Positions 1 to 10,846 of a stretch of DNA of 64,000 nt are shown one piece after another (within the stretch, counting starts at the first letter, position 1; the number at the start of each line of letters is the position of its first letter). Under the pieces are notes generated by a model that was not told the DNA's origin, did not search any database, and was given only the letters and a program-made list of their open reading frames with translations. Source of the DNA: Avena insularis. Its lineage: Eukaryota; Streptophyta; Magnoliopsida; Poales; Poaceae. Where the stretch lies: positions 467,710,744 to 467,774,743 of the forward strand of contig CM042697.1 of the NCBI GenBank assembly GCA_023614405.1. Reading direction: 5' to 3'. A program made the translations under genes and the position numbers.

Positions 1-398
1 CTTCCACCTCGAAGGTTGTCGATATAGTGGAAGGTGAATCGAGCCCATTGGGGTGAGGTTCATCGGAGAACAAGGGAGGCCTCTCATGGCGTTGGTGGTT
101 TAAAACCACCCCCTCTCCAAACGTAGACGTACTTCCCCTCAAAAGGAAGGAACTACGGGAAACAAATCCTTGTGTCTCCGCGTCCACTCCTTTGGTTACT
201 TCTATCCTTTACCGCACTTTACTTACTTGTTCTTGCTTAGTGTTGTGCTAGATTGTGCATGGTTGACATACAGGTAAATTCACCATAGTTGCATATTCTA
301 AAGAATTTACCTTTCTTGTTAAACCCTAACTTGAAAAAGAATAAAATTTGAAGTAGCACCTATTCACCCCCCCTCTAGGTGCCCATACGATCCTTTCA
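1..398 (+). mobile_element. 3' tail of an LTR (retrotransposon, 5' part outside window)
   Basis: The stretch resembles the end of long Triticeae retrotransposon LTRs: a pyrimidine-rich cloverless tract, a C-run near 367-375 and a terminal ...CTTTCA at 393-398, where an LTR would end in CA. The start lies outside the window and no primer-binding site of the usual form follows at 399. The family (a Maximus-like Sirevirus is my guess) is from memory only. Confidence 0.45.
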
Positions 399-1044
399 AC
401 ATGCCTCGATCAAACGGTGAAAAAAGTGGCGGAACAAACCCGACGAAAAAAGAAGGAAAAAATAGTATGGGCCGAAACAAAATTAAGGTGGGACCAGAAT
501 AAAAAACTATGTTATTTTGGTTGATTAGAGGTTGATCGTTTGTGTGCATATGGTCTAAAATCCATATTCAAATAGCCAACCGATCCCTCCCAAGGCCAGC
601 GCCGCTCCTCAGTCTCTCCACCGATCCCGACACCCTCCGGCCCAACGCCACTCGACCACCTCCCGCCAATGACCATAGCCGCCGCCCTCCTCGATCCGCC
701 ATTGTGAGCACATCCCGCCAATGAACGGAGCTGCCGTCGCCGCCGTCTCACTCCCCCTCTCCGCTCGATCATCGCGTCGCCGCCTTGATCTGCTTTGAAG
801 GTGAGGGGTGCGCAGTGACGGAGGCGACGAGGCTAGGTATGATTGTCAAATCAAGAACACACGCACATCACCAGTATTTTAAAATCAGAATTAGAGGCCA
901 ATGAATTTTATGTCAAAGCTTGATAGAAGTAATCAATAGTTAGAGAAAATGACAGGCAACAGAACCGGACGGAACTCGACGGAACGAAAAGTTCCGTCCC
1001 AATCAGTGTAAAACAACTTTTGTAACAGTATTATGTAATAGCAA
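399..1044. other. Unassigned region with a GC-rich block
   Basis: No convincing gene is seen. A GC-rich block at about 590-840 rich in CCG/GCC resembles the 5' end of a grass gene, but the short frames on either strand show no recognisable domain. The segment ends at the A that flanks the Helitron 3' terminus at 1045. Confidence 0.3.
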
Positions 1045-3522
1045 CTAGTTGAATGTCCGTGCGTTGCTACATACACACGTATAAACATAATTCATGTGAA
1101 TAATGTCAATGACATAGAGAATTGAACAAATTTTAATTAACAAAAGAATACAATTTGAGTTACCAAAATCACGGTAGTCGTTCCTATAGCCCACGACTTC
1201 GTAGAGTGCATCTATCACCATCCCATATTAGAGAACAATAATCATGGTGGGCTTTCTACTCTTGCCTCGAAGTTTTTAAATATCTACAATTTCCAAAATA
1301 ATTTAGCAAGGTTCGAAAGCCCCAAAGGAGGCTACATTCCTCTCCTTTCCTTCTTGTAAACATAGCATGAGATTAGGAACCTTCTAATTCGGGATTAAAC
1401 TAACCCAAAAAAGATTAACAAAACACAATTTCTGCTCCTAATTTTTAAATATCCAGATACCACTTTAGAATAGTTTTATGGAAGATAACTTTATTAGATG
1501 AAATAATTGTAGAACATTCAACAACAACGACAAAAAGAAAAGGATGAGATAATCATGCCAAAACATCACTTGATAATCCAATGAGTTGTCTTTTTTGGTA
1601 ATTTGGTATATGCCTGTCGGAGTTGCTACCATCATAGAGGTCCTGCCATACCTCCTTATAGAGCTAGCCCTAAGCAGATCCTTCTCTATCGTCCACCTCA
1701 GCGCCACCTTCCGTTCCATCCAATCTTTCAATTAATTGTATAAACTACATTATTTCTCTCGAAATAGGCTTTCGCCCCGCTTTATAAATAAAGCAAACAG
1801 GTGAGACCGCTGCTGGGCCAGACAGCACATCGCCCAAAGGAACAAACAGCATAGGATACAAGGCGCCGGGTAGAACCCAAGCCCTACACGAAACGCAAGA
1901 AGAAAGAAAAGAAAAAGAAAGCCGAGAACGGTGGTGTGCCGAAAACGGAAGCAACTCACAACCGGTGCGCCCCCCCAAAGACATACCACCACACAACCCA
2001 CAGTCCAAAGCGCCTGCGAACCAAGACAACACCTCCAAGAAGGGGAGTGACGACGACACTGCTGTCTGGCCGGGGCCTAGGGGTTCCCCTGGTCCGCAGC
2101 GGGGGGTGGGGAAGGGAGGCCACCGACACCCTTCAAGAAGCAAGGTGATACCCGCGGGCGTCACCGTGCCAGTGTCAACAGACAAGGATTTCTCCCGACC
2201 CCGCCGGAGCCACCCACCCGAGCACTTTGAAAAGCTCCACCAAACCGTCACCCATGAGCACGCGCCACCCTGGTCTTGAAGTCGCCACCGCCGTCACACT
2301 GGGAACCACGGAGCGAAGCCGGTAGGCCGAGGGAGCGGAGACTTCGGCGATGGTCGGCATGTCATTAGTACGCGGGAGGGAACTACCTCCACCACCAGCA
2401 GGTGGTAGCCGACCGGGTGCAGCAGCAAGACAAACCAGACCCTCAGGCCCGGCCGAACCCGCGGAGGCTCGTGAAGTCCCGCCGCCGCACTGCAGCAAGG
2501 GTGCCAACGAACATGCCAACCGCCGCCTCAGACCCCACTCCTCCTCCCACCAGGGGATCCGCCGCACTGGCAAATCCTGGCTGACAAGTAGCAGCACCAA
2601 CGCCCCCGAACTCCCCCGGGCCAACCGGACCGCCACCGGTCTAGGGGTCTCACGTCACCTCCCGAAGCCACCTCCGCCGGAGGGAAGTCGAAGCCGTCCA
2701 CCTTCCGAGGCCGCCGCCCCGGCGTCCACGAGCTCGAGTCCTTACCACCGTCAGCCTCACACTCAAAGATACCGCCAGGATGGGTGGGGTGATCGAGAGC
2801 TACCTTAAGGAATATTAATTTGATATGCAGAACTGTAAGTCTAAAACTGATTGCTAATTCAGTGGAAGTGTTGTTCAGGTCATAGTGAAGATTTATATCT
2901 CAAAACGTAACTAAAGTTAATTGAAACCTCAATGGCAAAAAAAATGTTGATTATATTTAAGACATGTTGATAACATAGATCTGATAAGCGCATAAGGTGG
3001 AGCCATTAACTGCAGAAATAAAACACTTCTCTCTAATTTTTTCAATAGTTTCCCAAATCAAATATTTGTAATGGATAAGTATGCAACCAACAATAAATGT
3101 GAGAGTAAGAAAAATTGTATCAGGAAAAAGCTACAGAAATAAAATAAAACACAGGCACTTCTCTAAATTCGTCAGCAACCTCATAAGTGAAATAAAATGA
3201 TCTATAGCTCTTTTGAGGATGAACACGGAGGGGGAGTTGACTGCGGTTTGGGCTTTGGAGAGATGGCGGCGTGACGGGTGGACATTACCTAGGAGAGAGA
3301 TGGAAACAAATCGTTGATTTTTTTGAGGGAAAACAAATCGCTGATTGTTGGTACATAATACACTTCCTTAACCGTTGCAAAAAAAAGGAATGTGTTGGAT
3401 GCGCACGAGATCGGGCGGTGATGATTTGCCCAATATTTGACCGTTGTGTTTAACGGTCTAGATTTCGTCCAAAGTGAACCACCAACTCCTATTTAATAGT
3501 AGTAAAGATAAAGATATAGAGA
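1045..3522 (-). mobile_element. Non-autonomous Helitron
   Basis: Read on the minus strand, the element begins with TCTCTATATC at 3522, close to the well-known plant Helitron 5' terminus (TCTCTAxAxTA...TATTAAA; ACTATTAAA follows). It ends in CTAG at 1048-1045, preceded by the motif TAGCAACGCAC typical of grass Helitron 3' hairpins. The flanking bases are A (1044) and T (3523) on the plus strand, as expected for insertion between A and T. No Rep/helicase ORF is present. The 3' hairpin stem is degenerate compared with the copy at 40200-40232. About 2.48 kb long. Confidence 0.7.
1755..2810 (-). other. GC-rich cargo inside the Helitron, possibly LINE or gene fragment
   Basis: A GC-rich island with several overlapping open frames on both strands sits inside the AT-rich Helitron. 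On the minus strand it ends near 1760-1790 with a Y-K-A-G-R-K-P-like frame and a TTTATAAATAAAGC motif, which I associate with 3' ends of grass LINEs. No domain can be named. It is best read as captured sequence of unknown origin. Confidence 0.3.
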
Positions 3523-4789
3523 TAGTGATATCATCGGAGCACAACTGAGAGCAATTTACATGTAGGACACCCTAGATCCTTTGGGAAAACCTCGCCGACG
3601 GGGTCTCGATCTAGAAGAGAGCATCACCTATTTCTTCCTTTGTGAATTCCAATAGAAGCTTTTGGTTGATCTGGTCTAACATTGCCAGTTCGACAAAGTT
3701 CAGCAAGACTGCGGATTTGACCTCAGGATCTTTTGAGTACACAGAAGAGAAGAGGTGGGTCATGGGCATGAAACCCTCTTCCTTAGTGCCAGAGTGCCAT
3801 CAGCTCTTTTCGACTTTGCAATTCTACTTTTCTTTGCTCATCCCGACGCTTTAGTGTTTTGTTCTCCCTCCCTTGATCATTCGATCGTGGATCATTGTTT
3901 CCACATAATCTCTTCTCTTAACAGAACTTTGTCTAGCCAGGCTGAGACATTCTAAACCTCACTCTGGTTCAATCATGAAGATTTGATTTCATGGATATCA
4001 TTATGCCGTGATGAATCAATTAATAAGGCAAATCATTTGTGGATACATTGATGACGCGAGAGTGAGTATTTTGTGCATGCATGGCTTGTACTTTAAACTT
4101 GGAACCTCTCTCTTTCTCTATTAATGAATCAAGACAAATCTTTTGCCTTTCATAAAAAAATCAATTAATAGCAAGGCAGCAAGCCACTTTAATTTATAAC
4201 TTCTTTATGGCAACACGGTCTTTCTTCCATGGTGATACGATATGGTGGTGCACTCAACATGTGGGAGATATTTAATCATGATAGTAGACATAATTTGGTC
4301 AGAATATAATCCATGAAGAAAATTGTTTATCCATTAACTTCCACAACAAGACCATTGACCGTTGACGTCGGGTCCACAATGCTACATAAAAATCCATCAC
4401 AAATGGTTTCCAAATTAACCATCTGCGACAAACTACTAGAAAAACGTGTGAAAATTCATGCGTGCTCTTGAGCACCACCGAGCCCATTTTTTTGAATTTT
4501 TTGAAACTCACATGTCTGGGTCTCAAAAGAATATGACGAAATACATCCAAAATATATGCCAGATTTTGGGCTACACAAAATAAACAATTCTGACAGATTT
4601 TTTTCTTCTGTACCCTAAAAACAGAACTTTTTTCTATGGAAATTTCACACGGGTATACGGACAATGTAGACGTATTCATAAGAAAAAATGGATTTTGTTT
4701 GAAACTCAAAAGTATCATTTCAGTTTTTCCAAAAAAGGACACCCGTGTGCTCGGATGCTCCATATCCGCGTCCCAAAACATGGCCGTAT
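3523..4789. other. Unassigned AT-rich DNA
   Basis: Only a chance-looking minus-strand frame (4299-4781) is present, rich in Phe and Lys with no domain. No terminal repeats were found. I see no gene here. Confidence 0.3.
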
Positions 4790-5285
4790 TTTTTTTTCGA
4801 AAATTCCGCTGATTTATTGATAATTATCAACAATAGTACAAAGAGTACAGAAATTAATAAAAATTACAATTAGATTCTTGAACCACCTAGCGATGACTAC
4901 ATACACTAGTGCGAGCTAAAGATGTGCCGCCATCCTCTCCCCTCCATCCCCGAAGAAGTGCAAAGCTTGTCGTAGTAGAGCTTGTTATAGTAGACAGATG
5001 AAAAGTCGTCGTGCTAAGGTCTTAAAGGACCAACACACTAGAGCAGCAATCCTTCGTCAATGATGACAAACGTAGATCGTAATAGACTAATCTAAAACCA
5101 CACCAACGAACACAAAAAATGGTAGGATCCCACGAGATCCGCCTAACACATGACTCCACCCGTCCCCGCCAGCGCTAGACGCGCCCGCAGAGCAACCATA
5201 CGGTGGGAGGACCTTATTCTGACTTCAGGATAAAGCCGCCGCCTCACCATCTCGAAGAAGACAAAAAAAACACATGTTACCGAGA
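4785..5285 (-). mobile_element. Probable 3' end of a retroposed element (poly-T on + strand)
   Basis: A poly-T run at about 4788-4797 is followed by a moderately GC-rich non-coding sequence, the pattern left by a minus-strand LINE or retroposed mRNA with a poly(A) tail. No ORF or domain is recognisable and no target-site duplication was confirmed. Confidence 0.3.
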
Positions 5286-5901
5286 AAGTGTTCGGCCGAA
5301 ATTAATACTATAATGGAAACTTCGCGTATTTTTTAGGTTTTTTTTAAAAAATATAGTATGCTAGTAGCTAGGATGATGTCCTAGAAACATGCAATAGTTT
5401 AAGGTCCAACTCATATTTTTCTGAGGTATATAAAAAACTAGGTTCTAATACCAGCACAAAGCATATATATACTACACCTTTTTCCGAAACCACCCATAGT
5501 AGTGAGACCTAGGCCGATCCAAATCCACTCAACACCTATGAATATTTATGTAAACCAAGTGACCAACCCACTGAGACTCGTTGGACGTACGCTCCACGGT
5601 CTAGAAACTACTCCCCCTGAGCCGGCACAGGCGCACATCAAGTCAGTCAGCGGCGCTTTGGGCCTAAGCACACCAGCCAATCTCCGAAAATCTCAGATCT
5701 ACTCGTTAGGCCGGCGGCCATCTCTCCGACCATAATGGCCGCAATAAGATCCTGAAGGGGGCGCTTACTGATCATAGTACTGTACGAAAACACCGATCCA
5801 TCTCCGAAATCCCAAAACACTTTGGATACTCACAGTTCACTCCAGGCACCCTCATCTCTTCAGCGACCGGAACTCCTCCAGCGGCTCAGTGTCATCATCA
5901 G
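5286..5901 (+). promoter_or_regulatory. Upstream region and leader exon of the lectin receptor kinase gene
   Basis: This is the only intergenic DNA between the retroposed fragment and the kinase gene, so the promoter and first leader exon must lie here. A leader exon probably ends at CAG in 5899-5901. No unambiguous TATA box could be fixed; TATATATA near 5465 is about 430 bp from the inferred leader and may be unrelated. Confidence 0.3.
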
Positions 5902-5988
5902 GTGTGATCTTGTTTCATCCGAGTACCCCCGATATCTTGCTGGCTAACCATAAGCCAAGAAGTAACTGATTATTATTCTTGATTACAG
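5902..5988 (+). other. Probable 5'-UTR intron of the receptor kinase gene
   Basis: A donor-like CAG|GTGTGATC at 5899-5909 and an acceptor-like TTGATTACAG ending at 5988 bracket an 87-bp AT-rich stretch with a pyrimidine-rich 3' part. Exon sequence would resume 22 bp before the start codon at 6011. This is inference from splice motifs only. Confidence 0.4.
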
Positions 5989-6010
5989 TCTCCGTTTTCG
6001 TCCAAGCGCT

Positions 6011-8494
6011 ATGGGTCCTGTCAATGTCCTCTTCCTCGTCGTAATTGTAGCCACAACACCTTTGCTCTCCGCAGCGAAGCCTTCAAACGATTCCATCGCC
6101 AAACCACCAATGTTATGGATCAACAACAACGCTCAACTTGGCAACTCAGTCGTGCGCCTCATTCTCATACAAGATTATCACATTAGCGATGGACTTAACT
6201 TTGCCGCAGGGTTTTTATGTACCTCCACCCCCACATGCGACATGTACATATTTGGTGTCTTCATTATCTACGTCAGCAATTCTGGAGCATTGTTCGATGA
6301 GTTTGCGACGCAGGTGATCTGGTCTGCCAACCGGGATCACCCTGTTACCGAGAATGCCACCCTTGAGTTTACCTCAGGCGGGAACTTGGTCCTCCGTGAT
6401 GCAGATGGTAGCCATGTCTGGTCCAGCAGAAGCTCTGGCAGGCATGTATATAGCATGGTGATCACTGAGATAGGAAATTTGGTGTTGTTTGATCGAAGGA
6501 ATGCAACAATGTGGCGGTCATTTGATCATCCTACCGATACAATGGTCCCTGGACAGTCACTTCTGCAAGGTATGAGGCTCAAGGCAAACACCTCTCCAAT
6601 AAATTCGACTGAGAATGGGTTGTACATCACTGTACTCGAAGATGGATTATATGCTTATGCTGAATCCACACCACCCCAACTCTACTTTTTGCAGAAGATG
6701 CAAATACGAAAGGTAGGAAATGCTCCAACAAAGGCTACATTAATGAATGGAAGCCTTAGCTTCATTTTGGGACCGGATATGAGTGAAAATATCAGATTGC
6801 CTGTAGCTCAATCCACCCAGTACATCAGATTAGATTCAGATGGATACCTGAGACTGTATGAATGGTCATGGTCTCGTCAAAGCTGGACAATGGTGTATGA
6901 TATACTGGGGTCCATGGGAATGGATACTTGTTCTTACCCAACGGTCTGCGGGGGGTATGGCATATGCACCGGCGGGCAATGCACATGTCCACTTGAGAAC
7001 AATTCAAGTTCAAGCTATTTCAAGCCAGTGGATGAACGCAAGCCAAATCTTGGTTGCACACCATTAACTCCAGTCTCTTGTGAAGAAATACACTACCATC
7101 AGCTCTTGACAATTCCCAACATTTCTTATTATGATAACTACATGATTATGGATGCGAAAAATAGTGAAGAAATAAGCTTCGATGGTTGTAAGCAAGACTG
7201 CTTGAAGAACTGCTCTTGCATGGCCGTTTTCTTCAAAGGTAGAAAATGTGTGTGGGCGACGAAGGTCTTCTCCATGCAATCGATACAAGCTGACACTATT
7301 GGTTACGAATCCTCTATTTACCTCAAGATGCAACTTAACCCCTCTAATGAAAACAAAACGAAGGTGCAGCTTAACCCCTCTAATGGAAACAGAAAAAAGG
7401 TGATGTTAGGTGCTACACTTGGAGCTGTTACTACTCTTGTATTCATGGTCATTGTTGTTGCTCTTTATCTACAAAGGAGGAGAAAGTATCAAGAGGAAGA
7501 AGAAGAACTTTATCTTGATCAATTGCCTGGAATGCCGACAAGGTTTTCTTTTGAAATATTGAGGGAATGCACTCAAGGGTTCACCAAGAAGCTTGGAGAG
7601 GGCGGGTTTGGATCTGTTTTTGAAGGGAAATTAGGTGCAGAGAGAGTTGCAGTTAAACGTTTGGAAGGTGATAGACAAGGAAAGAAAGAATTTTTGGCAG
7701 AGGTCGAGGCTATTGGTTGCAATGAACACATCAATCTTGTCAGACTGATTGGCTTTTGTGTAGAGAAGTCTGAGAGGCTTTTGGTATATGAATATATGTC
7801 AAGAGGGTCGCTTGATAGGTGGATTTATTACCAGTATAATAATACCCCTCTTGAATGGTGCACCCGTTGTAGGATCATTATGGATATTGCCAAGGGACTA
7901 TGCTATCTTCATGAGGATTGCAGGCGAAAAATTGCTCATTTGGATATTAAACCACAAAATATCCTTTTGGATGACAACTTCATTGCCAAAGTGGCCGATT
8001 TTGGACTATGTAAGTTAATAAATAGGGATCAGAGCAAGGTAGTGACTGTGATGAGAGGAACACCAGGATATCTAGCACCTGAATGGTTGACATCGCGAAT
8101 CACTGAAAAAGTTGATGTCTACAGCTTTGGAGTTGTCATCATGGAAATAATAAGTGGAAGAAAAAATATTGACAACTCACAACCCGAGGATAATGTTCAG
8201 CTCATAAATCTTTTACGAGAAAAGGTTCAAAACAACCAATTGATTGATATGATTGACAAGCATAGTGATGATATGGTCTCACACCAGGAGGAAGTGGTTC
8301 ACATGATGAAGCTCGCAATATGGTGCTTGCAACATGACAGCAGTCGAAGGCCTTCGATGTCAACAGTCATCAAGGTATTGGAAGGTACAATCAGCATAGG
8401 AACCTTTGATGCAAATTCACTCATATTTGTAGAAGATAATACGTCGGTATATTCAGTTCCATCTGAAGCATCCATATTATCTGGCCCAAGGTGA
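6011..8494 (+). CDS. G-type lectin S-receptor-like Ser/Thr protein kinase (SD2-5-like)
   Basis: An uninterrupted 827-residue single-exon gene for a plasma-membrane receptor kinase of the kind that senses extracellular signals, often in defence. Seen in order: a hydrophobic signal peptide (residues 1-22); a bulb-lectin-like domain (about 35-230) with VIWSANRDHPV and the GNLVL motif twice; a Cys-rich EGF-like segment (about 310-350); a PAN/apple-like segment (about 360-440, CKQDCLKNCSC); one membrane segment (about 463-487); and a kinase domain with GEGGFGSV (528), the AVKR lysine (549), HLDIKPQN (643) and DFG (663). The catalytic loop has HLD rather than HRD, so it is a non-RD kinase, as usual for SD-2 receptors. 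A near-exact 12-13-residue duplication (QLNPSN..K.KV) lies between the PAN segment and the membrane helix. The start is supported by the signal peptide. The N-terminal lectin part (about 23-95) is more diverged than expected. No stops or frameshifts. Confidence 0.93.
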   Translation: MGPVNVLFLVVIVATTPLLSAAKPSNDSIAKPPMLWINNNAQLGNSVVRLILIQDYHISDGLNFAAGFLCTSTPTCDMYIFGVFIIYVSNSGALFDEFATQVIWSANRDHPVTENATLEFTSGGNLVLRDADGSHVWSSRSSGRHVYSMVITEIGNLVLFDRRNATMWRSFDHPTDTMVPGQSLLQGMRLKANTSPINSTENGLYITVLEDGLYAYAESTPPQLYFLQKMQIRKVGNAPTKATLMNGSLSFILGPDMSENIRLPVAQSTQYIRLDSDGYLRLYEWSWSRQSWTMVYDILGSMGMDTCSYPTVCGGYGICTGGQCTCPLENNSSSSYFKPVDERKPNLGCTPLTPVSCEEIHYHQLLTIPNISYYDNYMIMDAKNSEEISFDGCKQDCLKNCSCMAVFFKGRKCVWATKVFSMQSIQADTIGYESSIYLKMQLNPSNENKTKVQLNPSNGNRKKVMLGATLGAVTTLVFMVIVVALYLQRRRKYQEEEEELYLDQLPGMPTRFSFEILRECTQGFTKKLGEGGFGSVFEGKLGAERVAVKRLEGDRQGKKEFLAEVEAIGCNEHINLVRLIGFCVEKSERLLVYEYMSRGSLDRWIYYQYNNTPLEWCTRCRIIMDIAKGLCYLHEDCRRKIAHLDIKPQNILLDDNFIAKVADFGLCKLINRDQSKVVTVMRGTPGYLAPEWLTSRITEKVDVYSFGVVIMEIISGRKNIDNSQPEDNVQLINLLREKVQNNQLIDMIDKHSDDMVSHQEEVVHMMKLAIWCLQHDSSRRPSMSTVIKVLEGTISIGTFDANSLIFVEDNTSVYSVPSEASILSGPR

Positions 8495-9237
8495 ACCATG
8501 TGGGCAAAGACCAGGAGAAATTTGAAGCATGTACTTTGTCTTTTGTATCCTAATATATTATACTTTTGGATGTTTAGAATTGCAACAAAAGAGCTTGCCA
8601 GCCAACATATATATATGTTCGATTTTTGGGCAAAGTTGTACCTCATGGTCTTGTACCTTCAAAGTTGTGCCCTCTATCACGAACTCCATGTTTGTTTGTT
8701 CTTCACATGGGAAGGCGGAAAGGCCACGAGAAATAAATTTTGGCCTGTGGAGAAAGTCTATTCCCCGGATCAACTCATGCCTACTAACTCAAAAGTAGAA
8801 ATGAAAAATACAATAGTTGTACTCAGGATAACTGCATAGGCTTACTAGTACTTAGGTGTAGTACTAGTACCCTGTCAACAACGAGCGAAATAGACAACTC
8901 TACTTCACAAGACAAATTGTATTGCTATTCCTCCTTCTGGATTATTCATATTTTTCATTTGTTTTGTCATTTACTCTTCGGTAGATGACATGATGAACTG
9001 GAGGACAAATGTCTACTTAAGAAGATAAATGAAAATCCATGATATCATACAAAACTCTAGATAGTCTAGATTAGAGAAATTCACCTTCGTGCATAGCAAT
9101 GCTAAATGTACGTAGCCATGAATGCCTGCAACCCTTATGTCTCCAAATCAACCCACAACAAACTAACCAATCTAGTGGTCAAAGAATGAAAAACGAGGGC
9201 ACAAAACTGACTAACCGATAACATGGACATAAACGGT
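8495..9237. other. 3' flank of the receptor kinase gene
   Basis: AT-rich sequence that should include the 3' UTR, followed by unassigned DNA. Short frames here lack any domain. No further gene is seen. Confidence 0.35.
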
Positions 9238-9239
9238 TA

Positions 9240-9365
9240 CTACCTCCTTCTCAGTTTACTAGGCTTACTAGAAAATTAGAAAAATCTAAAGAGTTAACCT
9301 CATATTTAGCACTAGTTAATACCCACAACGTTATTTCTATTAAGCCTAATAAATTAAGGAGGGAG
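9240..9365. mobile_element. Stowaway MITE
   Basis: A 126-bp element with about 30-bp inverted ends: CTACCTCCTTCTCAG at the left matches the complement of TTAAGGAGGGAG at the right, and both continue into a shared ...AGGCTTA.TAG. It is flanked by TA at 9238-9239 and 9366-9367, the Stowaway/Mariner target. Confidence 0.85.
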
Positions 9366-9598
9366 TAGTTCCATTTACTAGAACCGAGTTAATACCCATC
9401 ATGGTGACAAGTGTCACTAGGCTGGCTTGTAGCAGAGAGATGGTTTTCAGTCATGAAAGACTAACTTGCATTTTACAAGGCCAAGGGAAGAACCTCATCA
9501 GTAATTACTCGTAAGATGCCTCGAAGCAATCACAATTGCTCGTATGTAGGTGGCATGGTTACCACCCTTTCGATGGATTATACCATTGATATAAGCTA

Positions 9599-9680
9599 CT
9601 CCTCCGATCCTTAATAAGTGTCGCTGATTTAGTACAACTTTACACTAAATCAGCGATACTTATTTTTGGATCAGAGGAAG
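9599..9680. mobile_element. Short Stowaway MITE, nearly a perfect hairpin
   Basis: An 82-bp palindromic element: CTCCTCCGATCC...CTGATTTAGT on the left folds onto ACTAAATCAG...GGATCAGAGGAAG on the right. TA dinucleotides flank it at 9597-9598 and 9681-9682. No coding capacity. Confidence 0.88.
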
Positions 9681-9682
9681 TA

Positions 9683-10324
9683 CAAAAAATACCATTCTAA
9701 TGTGTGTCGTCCTAAACTAGAATAACTCAAAAATTGTTGCTCAGTTTCTGTTAGGCAGATGATAGGTGCAAACTAAACCTCTAAACTTAAGAGGCGCAAG
9801 AAATTTGGACACTTCACAGAAACTGTTCACGAACTGAACTGAAAACATTCAATGGCCTGTTCATGATGTACAGAAACTAGTTGAAGCCCTATGAATCACG
9901 ACACTTGTTAACTGAATCTATGTAGTGTGTCTCGAACAAATAGCCCAAATGAACAAATTATGCAATTACTTTCCTTTAGAGATGTAATCACGTCATAGTT
10001 AACCTATAAATTACTACCGTTTCATACAAAAACAAGTTCAGAGTTCCCAGGAGTAACAAAGGAATAAAAGCTTGCTGACACATCTAAATATATTAGATCT
10101 AACAAAATTCAGAATTCATTTGGTTGGTTTCCTTCCTCCAAAATAGACTTCTTCACTCATCAGGCATCTGAGATATGAGTTATTCCATTCGGTCGTATGC
10201 TTCATAATGATCTTGAAGGACCCATCACCGCGAGAAGCACGCAGCATTGCCTTTATCCCCTTTTCATATAGTGCAAATCACCTGCATCGCCATCAAGTGT
10301 CTTTCTGTGGATGACCGCAATGCA
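9683..10324. other. Unassigned DNA between MITE and LINE tail
   Basis: AT-rich sequence with no ORF of interest and no terminal repeats that I could pair. Nothing supported here. Confidence 0.3.
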
Positions 10325-10846
10325 TTTTTTTTTGAAATGGGGGAAGATCGCCCCGGCCTCTGCATCCAAGAGATGCACACAACCGGTTTTATTAGATTAT
10401 TCTCAAAAACCTTACAAGTGGGATTACAAAGATCAAACCGAAGCCCACCAAAACAAGCGACAACTCACCAATCCTACAACCCTGATAAGAGGGTGTCTAT
10501 AAACATGGTCAATATCCCTGACATCCCACCAACGCAAATCATCTAAAATGGAAGGCCTAAATAAGTCGCCCAATGGAGAGCAAGTGGCACAACCGATCCG
10601 TCAAACTCTCAGCGTACCAGCATACATGCTCCAGAAAGTTCTAGCCGTCGACTTATTTTGCATACCCAACTTTTAGAAAGATCAATGCACTGACCTTGCG
10701 AGGCTTGCCATCGATGCCACCATGATGCCAGATGGCGCCACCGCCCTGCGATCATCCATCCAAGCATGTGTGGTCGCCACCGAGACCTCTCGGCACCATG
10801 GCGATGGGTCCCACCAACGGACGCAACTAGAGATCCCCGGAAGATC
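10325..10846 (-). mobile_element. 3' end of a LINE (poly-A tail as poly-T)
   Basis: A poly-T run at 10325-10334 is followed on the minus strand by a 3'-UTR-like sequence ending GGGGCGATCTTCCCCC before the tail, a form I recognise from Triticeae LINE 3' ends. No ORF2 domain survives. The CACTA element at 10847 interrupts the surrounding sequence, and about 60-120 bp past 13927 may be its continuation. Confidence 0.45.

Noticed and set aside
2175..2808. Overlapping 150-aa frames on both strands in the Helitron cargo as genes
   Set aside because: Both are Pro/Arg or Gly/Ala-rich, mutually antisense and without any domain, typical of GC-rich chance frames.
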